Notes: a model not told the origin generated them from the letters alone. A stretch of 64,000 nucleotides of DNA from Camellia lanceoleosa (GCA_025200525.1 CM045761.1:141362223-141426222); one strand, 5' to 3'; positions 22,014-33,858 are shown, counted from the stretch's first letter. Numbers and translations are program-made.

Positions 22014-25000
22014 TGTAGACGTCCCTGAACGCCCCGGGAGGGTTAAGTCCCGTTCCGTTCATATTGGGGTCACTACAGTTCGGACTCGATTTGTGTCGGT
22101 TCTAAATCTGAACCAAAGAGTCCAAATCCGGCAAATCGTTTGAGAAAACAGATTTTTGAAAAAGTAGTGCCAAACATGGACTGCTTTGCCAGATTATAGA
22201 GTCGCCACCTAAATATTTTTAAATGGGAAATTTAGGAAACCCTGACTCGGTCAAGGCCACATGTCCGGCTATCACCAAAGTGGTCTTGGCTCGGAGCTTA
22301 GGTACGATCGGAAGGTCACTATGAGCACTTCTTTCGCCAATTCAAGACCGCCTCTACTAACCATGATATCCGTTTTTGAAAACATTACATGCTCTTATTC
22401 CAATTATCACCTAGAATTACTATGTTATGCAAAAGAAACAAGTGTAGACTAGATTGCCTAATTTGGAAATAAACATTGCATATCCGTTGTTTTGAAAAGC
22501 TTTGAAATTGCTACCGCAAGTAGGCTAAAATACGGATTTCAACGAGTTTTCCAACTCAAGCAATCCAACCTCCACCCACAGGCATTCAAACTGTTTATCT
22601 CACACAAGCACTTAGCCGCATGGTTAGCATACTGTCATGGCAACATTCTCACGCATGTAGTATGCTTAGGCATAAATACTTACATTGTACTGTACAAAAC
22701 AATAAATTAGTTAGCAAAATATGCATGACCTAGCTTATGTTAAGATGACTAATGCGACGCATACAGTGCAATTAGAGGCTCGCTATCCTAAACATGGCAT
22801 GTGAAATGCACGAGTAACACGTATTCAAGTTAGATTTGAAATACAATGCGCTTTGTATGATGTACCGGCGATGCATGTCAACAAATGCATGGATGCACGC
22901 ATGCATTGCATAAGGTATGCTAATTTTAAATATGCCCTAATCTACCATCATAAGGTGTAAGTAAAAGGGAGAACGAAGTGGGGTTGGGAGACATGCACAC
23001 ACCACAGCACACTTATTACAATTACGCCCTCGCACAGAGGGACTCAAAAGAATAATACAGTCCCAAAATAATACAGTCCAGATACATAATAAATTAATTA
23101 TTACAAAATTTCTATTTATCAAATTAAATGCAAAAAGGAAAGGTGGCCCCAGCCCTTGCCTCGGGATGCGTGAATGATGTATGCTCGAATCCGACTACCG
23201 AAACCCGATCATGACGCCGCCTCTGTTTCACTGCCTTGTTCTTTCAAAAGCGCCAAAGTCTCAGAACACCTCCTACATACACTGAAGATCACCACCGGCT
23301 GAAGGGGAACATCACCAGCTAAGGGGTGGGGCCACCGGCTGCATTTGGAGTCATCTTTGTTCATAAAGTGCTTGTCGGCACTCTATATCGCGGCACAAAA
23401 TTCTAGAGAGGACAGGTTTGACAAAGAACAAAGAAAACAAAGTGCATGATATGGATTTTAGAGCAAATTTATGCATGGCCAATGTTTCCTATCATGTGTG
23501 GGACTCAAGGAAGCATGACCCTTGGTTCTTGGGCCATCAATTATGCATCTTGGTGCATGATAACCTAAGGAACCAAGTTTGCATTTTAATGTAAAAATGC
23601 ATGCAAACACACAAATGAAACCAAGACCTTATCATGAGTTGGTCAAGGGCCTTGGTGACATGGGGGTTAAGGCAAGTTGCACCACTCAAAGTGTGAACTC
23701 CTCTCAATCCCCATGTTTGGCTTGACAACCCCAAACCAAACCATGAAATGCATGTATACAACATGGCTCAACAATGCAATGTGATGCTAAGGTACAAGGT
23801 ATGCCAAATGTAATGCAACTATCATATTAAGCATGCAAAATACTAGAACATGCAAGGTACCAATGTCATGCAAACATGGACCAATCAAGCAATGAGACCA
23901 ACATACTTCAACACTTAATGAATCATTTAAGCAATAACCATGAGGCAAGCATGCAATGGTGGATTTAACTACAATGGGGTAGCCTTCAAATCTCCCCAAA
24001 ACAGTGGCAAAACATGCCCGAAATGGTGACCAACACTCATGCAAACATGCAAGTCAAATGGCCTAAGATTAAGGCACAAAAAGGGAGCACCCTTCCACTA
24101 CTACTAAGACCAATCATGGCATGAATTATTTAAGCAAAAACAGAGTTCCATCATGCAAAAATACCCCCACAAACCTTGATATGGCAGCCCCAAAATGCAT
24201 TAATCATGCAAGCATGCACAATACCCTCTTTAAAGCATAAGAGACCAACACTTCAAGACATGGAAGAGGTGATAAATGGAGACATATAGGCATGGAATAG
24301 GGACTGAAATGTGATCTAAAATGATGCCAAATTATAAGATCGAGGTAGGCTAAACATGCTAGAGTCTCACACACCAAAAGCTTACAAGCCAACAAGCAAG
24401 ACAACAATACCAAACATGCCAAACATGGCAAAAACAGTGGCTAACAGCCCTTACACATAGCAATATGATGCTAATGCCCTCATGGAGTTATGCTAAAACA
24501 TACAAAGAACATGGCCTAGATGCATGGCATACTTTTAAGCAAAAGAGAGCACTTCAAAGCAAGTGTGAGAGACATACTAAGGGCTGCAAATCCGACCCAA
24601 AACAGAGGTATAACATATCATATGAATCACAAATATGCTCTGAAATGAAGCCAAAACCAACCAAGCATGCATGCTATTTTTTAGGTCAAAAACAAAGGCA
24701 AGCAAGGGACAAGGGGGAGAGGGGTGTCCCTCCCCTATTTGAAACTTCAAAACACCTTCCTCACCACTAAAAACCCACTGGTTTTTAGTGGTGAGAAGAC
24801 CAAGAACACCAAGTAAACAAAGCCTTACCAAAAGGACACCAAAATGGCCAAACAAAGCCTAAAAGGGTGAGCCTTTACTCAAACCACAAAATGACCTTAA
24901 TGAATGTTCAAGAGCAAGTAAAAACAAGAGTTTTTTCAGTTATAGGCAAAGCTCAAAACACAAAGCAAGAGGGGTAGAAACTAGTTGCAAGAATGGGGAA

Positions 25001-25773
25001 ACTAAAGTAAAGAGTTTACCCTTGAAGATCCCTTGAAGAGCAGGTGGTCCAGCCACTCTCTAGTGGTCAAAGTCTGTCCAAAATCACCACAAACAACCTC
25101 CCAAGCCCCTCAATCTCGGAGCTAGGTGTAATAGTGTGTGTAATGGTGTAAAAGTAAGGTAAAACACACTATTTAGGTCTAAAATACACACACAAGGATG
25201 AGAGAGATGGAAAATATAGAGAGAGAGATATATGAGCTCTAGTTTTTTTGATCTCTCAAATGGCCAACCCCCCAACCAAGATGACAAGGCCTCCTCTTAT
25301 AGAGGAGACAACTTTGTAAGCTTAGCCACTAAGCAAACAAGAGGCTCATCCCTCCATACACATGTATGGAGGGGAAGCAAGTGTGATACAGCTGCCTAAA
25401 AATATCTCAAAAAGCAATTGCACTGTAGTCGGCAGGGCAAAATTTTCATTTTGACAAAATTTACTGCCGACCGGCACAAAATAGTGCCGACCGGCACAAT
25501 ATAGTGCCGATGGCAACACCAACCAACCGGTGGCCTCTAGCCACTGCCGGTGGTGTGTGGGGATGCCTCACAAGGTATTCCCTGCCCCTCCAAGGCAAAG
25601 CACAAGTGTTTGGTGCGAAAACCAGACACAAAACGGTCAAGTTCGGAGGTCCTGAGGCAAGGCGCGTAGCCGAGAACTCCGGGAACTCCAAACGAACACA
25701 AACATGGATAATCACCGAGTGTTCAAGCGGTGACGTCCAGGTCTTGAGGACGGTCAAAAATGGGGTGCCTACA
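22014..25773 (-). repeat. LTR3: 5' LTR of element A
   Basis: On the minus strand it begins TGTAGGCACCCC at 25773 and ends GACGTCTACA at 22014, 3760 bp, with TG..CA ends. It is a diverged relative of LTR1/LTR2: the same start, TATA region (25301-25295), palindrome near the promoter, hairpin (24760-24795) and GTGCCG-type inverted motifs are in the same order. Short frames inside it show no conserved protein. Confidence 0.85.
24760..24795 (-). other. Conserved hairpin in LTR3
   Basis: Bases 24760-24775 and 24780-24795 are perfect 16-base reverse complements around a 4-base loop. The position matches the 1331-1372 hairpin of LTR1. The arms share TCACCACT but differ inside the stem (A-T in LTR3 where LTR1 has G-C), with both sides changed together. 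Confidence 0.6.
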
Positions 25774-25807
25774 GCTCCCCAAAACCCTCCCCTGCTCCTT
25801 TTTCTCC
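25774..25807 (-). other. Probable polypurine tract of element B
   Basis: The minus strand reads GGGGAGGGTTTTGGGGAGC directly before the first base of LTR3. It differs from the Ogre-like tract CAAAGAGGGGCAAC, and element A reads away from it, so it more likely belongs to B, whose 3' LTR would start here. Confidence 0.5.
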
Positions 25808-26180
25808 TTGCCATTCTTCAGCTTCACTGATGAACACTTGAAGATCTGGGGCGGACCGGGCTCCAAGTCTTCTTTTGATCCCAAAAAACGTTAAGACTGA
25901 GCAAATTACAAGTTTGCCAAAAGCTTAGTAAAAACCGAGGTAGGCAGAGGACTTGGCTCGCCGGCAACTGGCTAACATCAATGCAAACGGCGCCAAGGCT
26001 CCTTGATTTGCCTTCACGACCGATGAAGGTGCGCTCTTCTGACCAAAGCTAAAAGTCAATGCTCGTTTTTTTGTGACCACGCTTCCACTTACAACTACCC
26101 TCATTTTCCTGTAGAGTCCAAGGGGACCACAAACCAATACCGAGGCTCTCAAAGACCGAGCAGCCATCAAACACCATTCT

Positions 26181-28161
26181 GTGCCTAACCACCTCAGCCG
26201 AGCTAAACCAGCCGGCTACACATGGGGCGCTACCGCTTCCTTGGCTGCGTTCCGAGAGGAGTACGGTATCCCGGCCGACGTTCACCTAGAGCTCGGCGCC
26301 ATTGACACAAATCCATGGGGCAGATTAGACCAATGCCCCTTCACCGTGCTATCCATCACAGAAGGAGGCCTCTGCTTCCCGGTTAACCCACTCATGACCG
26401 AATTCTTGCGACGCACCGGGCTAGCACCTACCCAAGTCTCTACCAACACTTATAGAATAATCAACGGGATCCACGAGCTGAACAACCGGCTAAGGACCAA
26501 TTTAGGGATGGCTGAGCTACTCCGCCAATACACCCTAGGGCACACAGGCGACGGCCTCGCCTACTATTTAAAAATTAGACCGGGCAAAGAGAAGATAGTG
26601 ACCGGCACCCCAGACAAGGACTTGTATGATGACGACTTTTTATGGGTGTCTGGCAACTATGAAACTGCCGAGGTACCGGGCTGGTTCATTAGCAAGAACT
26701 TCGGTTCAATATGTAAGCCGCGCTACCTGCTCGGTCAATTTTTCTTTCTTCACTATTCTGTACTTCACATTTTTTCTACTTTCCTTTGCAGTAATCGAAG
26801 CCCTGCAAGCCCACTATCATTATCCCAACGAAGCAGCCATCAGAACCATGCTCCGCTACCGCAACTGGGATTGCCACGAGCTCCTCGGTTACACACGACA
26901 TACAGATATTCAGCTCCACGCCGGAGTAAGGTCACAGACTTTCTTCGCGCTCCATCTCCACCTCCTGATCCCACATTACCGGACGTGCCATTCATCCGAT
27001 TAACCAAGACAGAAGAGATGGCCAAAAGAAGCCGCATCAAGAACCTCATCACTGCCACCTCTACTGAGATACCGAGCATCCAAACCCACTCTCCTGTTGC
27101 CGGGCAATCCACCTCCACCGTGGTCGCTCTGGCGTCTCCCGCCGCTGGGCAAGTCAGCAAAGACAACTGCCGAGCTGGCAAAAGGCCACGTGCAGACCCT
27201 TCCGCCGAGCTAGTTGCGAAGCTCAACACCAAGCAACCTGCTGTGATACCTAACCCAACTCCGCCATGGACGCCGCAGTTCAAGCACCGGGGTAAGGAGA
27301 TCCCGGCAACTCCCTCGGTCAAAGGTGACAAGGAGCACCTGCTGGCCTTTGACCTAACCAAGGCCTTGCTGCTATCGAGCGACGTGGTCGGCAGCGACCA
27401 CGTACCGGACACCCGGCTGGTGAAGTCCTCGGTCAAGTCCATGACCTGGGTAAGCACTTTGCATACTTTGTTCAAATTTTTCCAAGTGCTTGCTCGGTTT
27501 TCTTTCTAATCAAACTTTCTTCTTGCAGGCCATCCAGAAACAATATTTGGTGATAGAAAGGATCCACCAACTCCGGTAGAAGGCAACGGACTCTGCCAGC
27601 CAGGTCAAACATCTTTAAGCCGAGCTGGGGCGATCAAAGACTTTGCTCGAGATGGAAAACTCTGACAACTCCAGGCTACTCGGCCAGCTTGGAACCGCCA
27701 AGAAAGAAAGGGACGCACTCCGGGCCGAGCTAGAGACTTTGAAAGTATCGAACAAGAAGGAGCTGGAGGACGCCAACAACGCTGGTTTCAAGGAAGCCGA
27801 GGAGAGCTACACCAAGCAAGTCCATGCCACCCAAGACATCTTCTTCAAGGCGGGCTGGAAAGATGCTTGTGAACAGCTCGGCCAAGGACCTGATACCGAC
27901 GTGATTGCCTCTCCTCCAGCTGCCTTCCTACCGACCTACCTCATGTGCTATGCGAACGACGTCTTCAGCGCGTTGCAGGCTGAGACCGAGGAAGAAGAAG
28001 CCGAAGACGACAAGGAGAATGCGGAGGGTGACAACCGCCCAAATCAGGCCGGCCAGGAGAAGACCGCCGCCCAGGAGACCACAACCACGATCGACCTAAA
28101 GGGCACGACCGGGGATGAATTCATAGACCTTTCCCCCCTAGCTTTTTTTTTTTTTTTTTAA
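26181..28161 (+). pseudogene. Antisense extra gene of element B, Transposase_28-like, spliced
   Basis: Exon 1 (to about 26713) encodes FREEYGIPADVHLELGA and CPFTVLSITEGGLCFPVNP, the conserved core of the plant family listed as 'putative gypsy type transposon' (Transposase_28). A GTAAGC donor near 26714 and TTTGCAG acceptor before 26792 join it to VIEALQAHYHYPNEAAIRTM. A second intron (GTAAGC at 27450 to CTTGCAG at 27529) leads to a coiled-coil exon rich in E, K and L, then an acidic tail (ETEEEEAEDDKENAE). A frameshift near 26930 and two stops near 27578-27619 break it. Molecular function is unknown. It runs opposite to gag-pol of B, between integrase and the 3' end; coding may start upstream of 26181. 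AATGAAAAA at 28206 may act in polyadenylation. Confidence 0.75.
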
Positions 28162-28261
28162 CATGTAACCGGGCTATCTGCCCCTCTTGTAATTATTTTG
28201 CACATGAATGAAAAAGTTCAATTTTCATCAAGTGTTTGCACCGTCTACAAGCTAAATAACT

Positions 28262-28835
28262 TCAGCCGGACAAAATACCTCGGCAAAACAAACCATCTTG
28301 ATTAACTTAGTTAACCGGAAAAGAAATCTCGGTTTGAATCATAAAGTTGAGTAACGCATCAACTCAGTCAACCGGAGTAAAGCATCTTCGTTGAAGTTCA
28401 ACAAAAGTTGAATAAATCATCTACGTAGTCAACCGGAGTAAAATATCTCGGTTGATCTTCAAACAGGTTGAGTAAATCATCAACTTAGTCAACCGGAATA
28501 AAACATCTCGGTTGAAAACCTCAAAGTTGAGCAAATCATTAACTTAGCCAACCGGAATAAAACATCTCGGTTGACATTCACATAAGTTTGAGTAAATCAT
28601 CAACTCAGTTAATCGGAACAAAACATCTCGACTGGAATCTCAAAGTTGAGCAAATCATCAACTTGGTCAACCGGAATAAAACATCTCGGTTGACATTCAC
28701 AAAAGTTTGAGTAAATCATCAACTCAGTCAACCGGAACAAAACATCTCGGTTAGAACCTCAAAGTCGAGCAAATCATCAACTTCGTCAACCGAAATAAAA
28801 CATCTCGGTTGACATTCACAAAAGTTGAAAACAAC
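28262..28835. repeat. Tandem array, ~60-bp monomer x 9-10, with 119-bp dimer order
   Basis: GTCAACCGGA and variants recur at 28368, 28428, 28488, 28547, 28608, 28666, 28727 and 28785. From 28547 on, alternate monomers match best: one type has GACATTCAC(A)AAAGTTTGAG, the other CTCAAAGTTGAGC, giving a 119-base dimer. It lies between the integrase and the antisense gene of element B. Confidence 0.9.
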
Positions 28836-28944
28836 AATCTGAATGCTAAGGCAAAGATGAGACACTTCTATTATATTAACAAAAAGAATATTACGTTCTG
28901 AAGTGTGAGGCAAAAAATTCCATTGCACAAAAAGAACACAAAAA

Positions 28945-29766
28945 CTAAAAATAGTACAGTTTGAGGTTGGCCGCATTCCATGGCCGGGGTATTCCTCTTC
29001 CCTCCAAGTCCTCCAAGTGGTATGCCCTCTTGCCCGCCAGACCGGTTATCTTGTAGGGTCCTTCCCAGTTTGCCCCTAGTTTGCCTTCACCAGGCACCAG
29101 GGTGTTGCCCATGACCTTCCTTAAAACCCAGTCCCCTATTTTAAACGGTATGGGGTGCACGGTTTTGTTGTATTTCCTAGACAGTTCTTGCTGGTATACA
29201 GCCACATGAATCAAAGCTCTTTCTCGGTGCTCTTCAGCAAGGTCCAATTCCAGGGCGACTGCTTCAGAGTTCAGCTCAGGCTCAAAATTTTCACTGCGGA
29301 TGGTGGGCATGCCAATTTCCAATAGGATGACCGCCTCTACGCCGTACGCCAGGGCAAAACGAGTTTCCCTGGTAGACCGCCTAGGGGTAGTTTGGTATGC
29401 CCAAAGGACACTTGGGAGTTCCTCAGCCCATTTACCTTTGGCTTTCTCAAGTCTCTTCTTCAAACCATCAAGAATGGTCATGTTTGACGCTTCGGCTTGG
29501 CCGTTAGACTGTGGGTAAGCCAGGGTAGAGTTGTAGAATTTGTTCTTCAGTTCTTCACAAAATCCTCTGAATAGGCGCCCGTCAAATTGAGTGTCGTTGT
29601 TAGAGATCAGAATCTTGGGGACGCCAAACCGTGTTACAATATTCTGCCAGACAAACCGTTTGACGTCATTCTCCTTGATAGTTGCCAGGGGCTCCCCCTC
29701 AACCCATTTGGTGAAGTAGTCCGTAGCCGCAATGAAGAACTTCCGGTTGCCTGGTGCCGTTGGGAG
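28945..29766 (-). pseudogene. Element B integrase, catalytic core and C-terminal part
   Basis: The open frame from the target duplication of element C to a stop at 28945 gives KFFIAATDYFTKWVEGEPL, FGVPKILISNNDTQFD, AYPQSNGQAEASN and a C-terminal KIGDWVLRKV...NWEGPYKI region. This is the rve core plus DNA-binding tail of a Tat integrase, which inserts element DNA into the host chromosome. The second catalytic Asp, normally in SDNGTQF, is Asn here (SNND), so the product would be dead. The Glu in GQAEASN is kept. The upstream part lies at 39377-39780, 9.6 kb away, because element C inserted between them. Confidence 0.85.
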
Positions 29767-29771
29767 TGGTC
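29767..29771. repeat. Target site duplication of element C, left copy
   Basis: TGGTC directly before the TGTCACGACC terminus, repeated at 39372-39376. A 5-bp duplication is normal for Ty3/gypsy integration. Confidence 0.9.
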
Positions 29772-32190
29772 TGTCACGACCCAAACCCGCCCCTATGGGT
29801 TTAGCACCATAACCGGCCAGTAATCCGTGATTACGAAGGCACCTTATGAAAGAAGATAGTATTACAGTCTGAGGGCATGGCGGAAGCCAAATCAGTAAAT
29901 AAACAATGTCCAATGAGCTGTGACAGTCTGTATGCAAAATGACTTTTCATACATATATACACAAACAGTACAAAACAGTATGTACAACATTTACAATCAT
30001 TCAGAACAGGGACCTAATCCCTATTAAACAGCACAGTATCAGTCTAAACAGTTATTACAAAACAGATGCAGAGATAGACGGGGGAAATAAAACACCCCGA
30101 AACCATAGCTTGGCAGGCTCAGAACCTTGCAGTGAGGCACAGTGGTTGGCTTGACAAAAAGGGGAGTCTAATCCACGGTCCTAGCTCCGGTCTGGTGCCT
30201 GAACACCTATATATATATATATGAGCAGTGAGCTAAAGCCCGGTGAATAATATAATGCATAAAGTGGTTAAGAATGAATGTCCTTACAGTAATGAAAACA
30301 GTTCATTGATTCAAGATATCACTATTCACCATAATAAATCATATGTGGTACATCCATTAGCATAGCAGTACAGTAAACAGTAGGTCTTAAAACACCGAAC
30401 ATCCAATGATGGCCATCATAACAGTAAATAGAAGTTCTAAGATAGGAACCGAGAGATCTCGTAATAGCGCAGAATATGAATAATAGTCGCTAAGGATGCC
30501 TGTCTGATTGAATAGAGGACATACATTCATTCAGTTAACAATAACAATTCAGAAAGTAGTTCAGTTAACAGTTAGAAAATATTCATCTTTGAAAATATCT
30601 TTACGACATCGTTACTCACAGAGTTCTGGGCTATAAGCAGCTAGAGCGCGTCCCCGAAAGCGAACCCTATACAGTGACAGAACGAACACACACTAAGTTA
30701 CACATTCGGGAATCAAAGACTTAGTCCCTACTTAGACTCGGTGTGGTTCTACATCTATATCCTTATTAAGATGCCCTAAACTAGCCCTAAGAATGCCTAG
30801 GATGGAATGAGGATGCAAAGACCCACTTTAAAAGCATTTTCAGAATTTTCAGAAAACAGGCGTCCCGCTCGAGCGTAGGTTACTCCGCTCTAGCGGACAT
30901 GCAAACAAAGATTTCTGCTTGAGCATAAACTTACCCGCTCGAGCGTACTGCAAAACTGTCAAAAGTGCTGGATATGCGAAAATCACGCTCGATTGGGCGC
31001 TTGACACCCGCTCGAGCGTAAGACACAAGGTTCCGCTTGAGCGTAAATTACCCCACTCGAGCGGACTGCAAAACACAACAAAATGCTGGGAGCACAATTT
31101 TCACGCTCGAGTGCCAGTCACCCCACTCGAGCGTGAGTTCAAAATATGGAATTCCCAGATTTGAACATCAAGCTCAAATTCAACTCCAAATGTATCAAAT
31201 TCAATTACCTTGGGCCCATTTCCTGGAAAACACGTGTAAATACATAGTATGGCATGATTTGAAACTCAATTTTTAAAATCAAAGCCCAAAGGTAGTTCAA
31301 ATAAATCCAATTTCAAACCAAAACTCGAGAACATAACTCAAACATGACATGCATGAGTTTAAACCAATTCAAAGCTTCAATTACTTGCTCAAATGAGCCA
31401 ATCTTTTTAGAAATAAGATGAATTCATGGACTATAACACTAAGATGAACACGCATACACCAATTGCCATGAAATCAACATCCAAATACAAGGATATAAAC
31501 ATGCATGCAAAGATTAAGCTTTCATTCAAGAATTTAGCACCAATTCTAGGCTCTACCCTCAAATGGACCATGAACCATGCAAGAACAATCTTAAATATAT
31601 CAATAAAAGGTTGAATTTCCTACCTTAAGTCTCCAATTATAAGACTAGAAGCTCAAGTTTGCAATCCTCTCTTCAATTCTTTCAATTTCAAGCAAGCCGC
31701 CAATTTGAATTCAATTCTCTCACTCACTCTCTCTTGGTCAGTTATTACTCTCAAATGGCTGAGCAAATGTATTGTAAGGCATATGAATGAGTCTTAAAAG
31801 TGCTAAGCTAGTGGCCCACTAGTGGTGGCAAGATAGTAAATAAACCTAACTTATATAATTTAGCTCATTTTAACCTAATTTAATCATACTAAATCACATT
31901 TCAGATAAATACACCATAAAATCACATTAATTCTAATTATCATAAACCATCAATCAATTACAGATTCGGCCGTCGATAAGGCCTTCAATTCGCAATTTAA
32001 ACATAAAACCTGAACAGATAATTTACCAAACGAACAGATAGACATGCAATTTAACAATATACTCAATCAATCAGTTTCAAATTTCAGTCAGTCAGTTCAG
32101 TATTTCAATCAATTCAATTACCAATCATAATCAGTCTCAAACTAGTAGTAATCCGTGGTCAATCAGTAATCAGTGGTGAGGGTTATTATA
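29772..32190 (-). repeat. 3' LTR of element C
   Basis: 2419 bp. On the plus strand it runs TGTCACGACC to GGTTATTATA, so in element sense it starts TATAATAACC (the other LTR has TGTAATAACC). It contains a (TA)n microsatellite near 30207-30222, shorter than in the 5' LTR, and an array of CGCTCGAGCG-like palindromes at 30864-31135. Small frames inside have no protein motif. Confidence 0.9.
30864..31135. repeat. CGCTCGAGCG palindrome array in the 3' LTR of element C
   Basis: About ten exact or one-to-two-base-changed copies of a 10-base palindrome centred on CTCGAG are spaced roughly 20-50 bases apart. Changed copies mostly show CTTGAG, CTCTAG or CTCGAT forms, as expected from loss of CpG. The same array occurs at 38050-38318. 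Confidence 0.8.
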
Positions 32191-32204
32191 GTCTCCCCTC
32201 CTTA
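32191..32204 (-). other. Polypurine tract of element C
   Basis: The minus strand reads TAAGGAGGGGAGAC immediately before the 3' LTR start. Position and purine content fit plus-strand priming. Confidence 0.75.
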
Positions 32205-32209
32205 AAAAG

Positions 32210-33855
32210 AGTTTGGTCCTCCAAACTCGAATTACCTTCATTCTGAAAGAAAACAGGATTTAGTGGAAACATTTCAGGATATCTCTTCAGCATATCATCT
32301 TCCCTTTCCCAAGTGGCATAGACGCCACCATGGTTTTGCCAGTCAACTTTCACTAACGGAATCTCTTTGTTTCTTAATTTCTTGATCCGTCTGTTTACAA
32401 TCTGAATGGCCGTTCCTCGTAAGTGTAGTCATCACTCAGCACTACACGAGTAGGCTCTATCACATAAAAAGGATCCCGGAGGTAATCCCTCAACATAGAA
32501 ATGTGGAAGACGTTATGCATATGGTCCATTTTAGGAGGAAGCGCAACTTGATACGCCACCGGATTGATTTTCTCAATAATCTCATACGGTCCGATGTATC
32601 TCGGCGCTAGCTTGCCCTTGACTCCAAAACGAGTCTGGCCTTTCATCGGTGTCACTTTCACAAAAACGTGATCACCCACTTCATACTCTCTGTCTCGTCT
32701 TATGATATCCGTATAACTTTTCTGCTCTCAGGCGGTTTTCATCTGTATCGCTTTTACTTTCTCAGTTGTTTCATATACAATCTCGGGCCCAAGCAAAGGC
32801 CCATCTCCAACTTCTGCCCAGCAAATCGGAGATCTACATTTTCTGCCATACAATGCCTCGAAAGGCGCCATACCAATACTCGAGTGATAACTATTGTTGT
32901 AGGCAAATTCAGCCAAAGGCAAATGGCTTTCCCAATTTTCCTAAAAATCAAGGACACACATTCTCAGTAAGTCTTCCAGAGTCTGGATGGTCCTTTCTGA
33001 CTAGCCATCTGTCTGAGGATGATAGGCATTACCCAGTCTCAGTTCAGTACCCAATGCAGTCTATAAGCTTTGCCAGAATCTCAATGTAAACTTCGAATCT
33101 CTGTCAGAAACAATGGACACAGGCACTCCATGCAATCTAACACTCTCATCAATATAAATCACAGTCAATTTGTCCACATTATAAATTGTTTTGACAGGTA
33201 AGAAGTGAGCAGATTTAGTCAGTCTATCAACAATGACCCAAATTGAATCCATACCTTTACTAGAGCGAGGAAAACCGACAATGAAATCCATGGTGATATG
33301 TTCCCATTTCCACTCCGGTATAGGTAAGGGCTACAGTAAGCCTGCAGGTCGTTGATGTTCGACTTTGACTTGTTGGCAATGAAGACATTTCGATACAAAA
33401 TCAGCAATTTCTTTTTTCATTCCCGGCCACCAGAAATTTAGTTTCAAATATTGGTACATTTTCGTATTCCCTGGATGGATAGACATTTTCGAATTGTGGC
33501 CTTCTTGCAGAACTCTCCTTTTCATATCAGAATCATTCGGTACATACAGTCCCCCCTAAATTTTCAGTACATCGTTTTCAAATTTGAAACCCAGTATCGG
33601 TTTAGATTCTCGTTCTTCGATGATCTTCTTCAAGAAGTCATCCTGTTGTTGTTTCTCTTTAATCTCTTCAATCAGTGCTAGTTGAGCAGAAATAGCAGCT
33701 ATTGTTCCACCTTGTTCTCGCAAAACAATCTCAATTTCAGATTTTTCAGGGTCATAAAGCAACTCTTTCTGTTCGGTGAGCAAACATGCTAAGTTTCCAA
33801 TTGATTTCCGGCTCAATGCATCGGCAACGGTGTTGGCTTTTCCCGGATGGTACAA
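32210..33855 (-). pseudogene. Element C integrase with C-terminal chromodomain, multiple stops
   Basis: In order: HPGNTKMYQYLKLNFWWPGMK and CLHCQQVK (zinc-binding N-terminus, 33525-33331), [10 protein letters not shown] and SDRDSKF (first two catalytic acids, 33291-33061), [19 protein letters not shown] (32922-32728), GPYEIIEK tail, then IKKLRNKEIPLVKVDW and ATWE of the chromodomain near 32390-32270. TAG stops at 33331, 33061, 33001 and 32941 replace CAG glutamines (for example TDGQ). A one-base shift near 32400 separates the chromodomain. Chromodomains in this lineage direct insertion to heterochromatin by binding methylated histone H3. Confidence 0.9.
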
Positions 33856-33858
33856 AAT

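Larger units (their letters stand above)
18931..25773 (-). mobile_element. Element A: 5' part of an Ogre/Tat-like retrotransposon, cut by the plus-strand insertion
   Basis: Reading leftward on the minus strand: 5' LTR (25773-22014), primer site, leader and gag, then an abrupt end at 18931 where LTR2 of the plus-strand element starts. Its protease, polymerase and 3' LTR are not in the window and should lie to the left if the plus-strand array inserted into A. LTR and leader homology place it in the same family as the plus-strand element; it is the likely source of proteins for such derivatives. Confidence 0.8.

Noticed and set aside
26840..27475. 211-residue minus-strand frame
   Set aside because: It is the complement of the Transposase_28-like exon, which has the recognisable motifs and splice sites.
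28262..28835. Regular repeats that could suggest a CRISPR array
   Set aside because: Whole monomers repeat with no unique spacers; the setting is a plant retrotransposon.
29767..29937. N-terminal extension of the element B integrase frame beyond 29771
   Set aside because: Those bases belong to the LTR of element C; the true upstream integrase is at 39377-39780.
30864..31135. CTCGAG arrays as a CRISPR-like structure
   Set aside because: Spacing is irregular, spacers are shared between LTR copies, and the location is inside LTRs.
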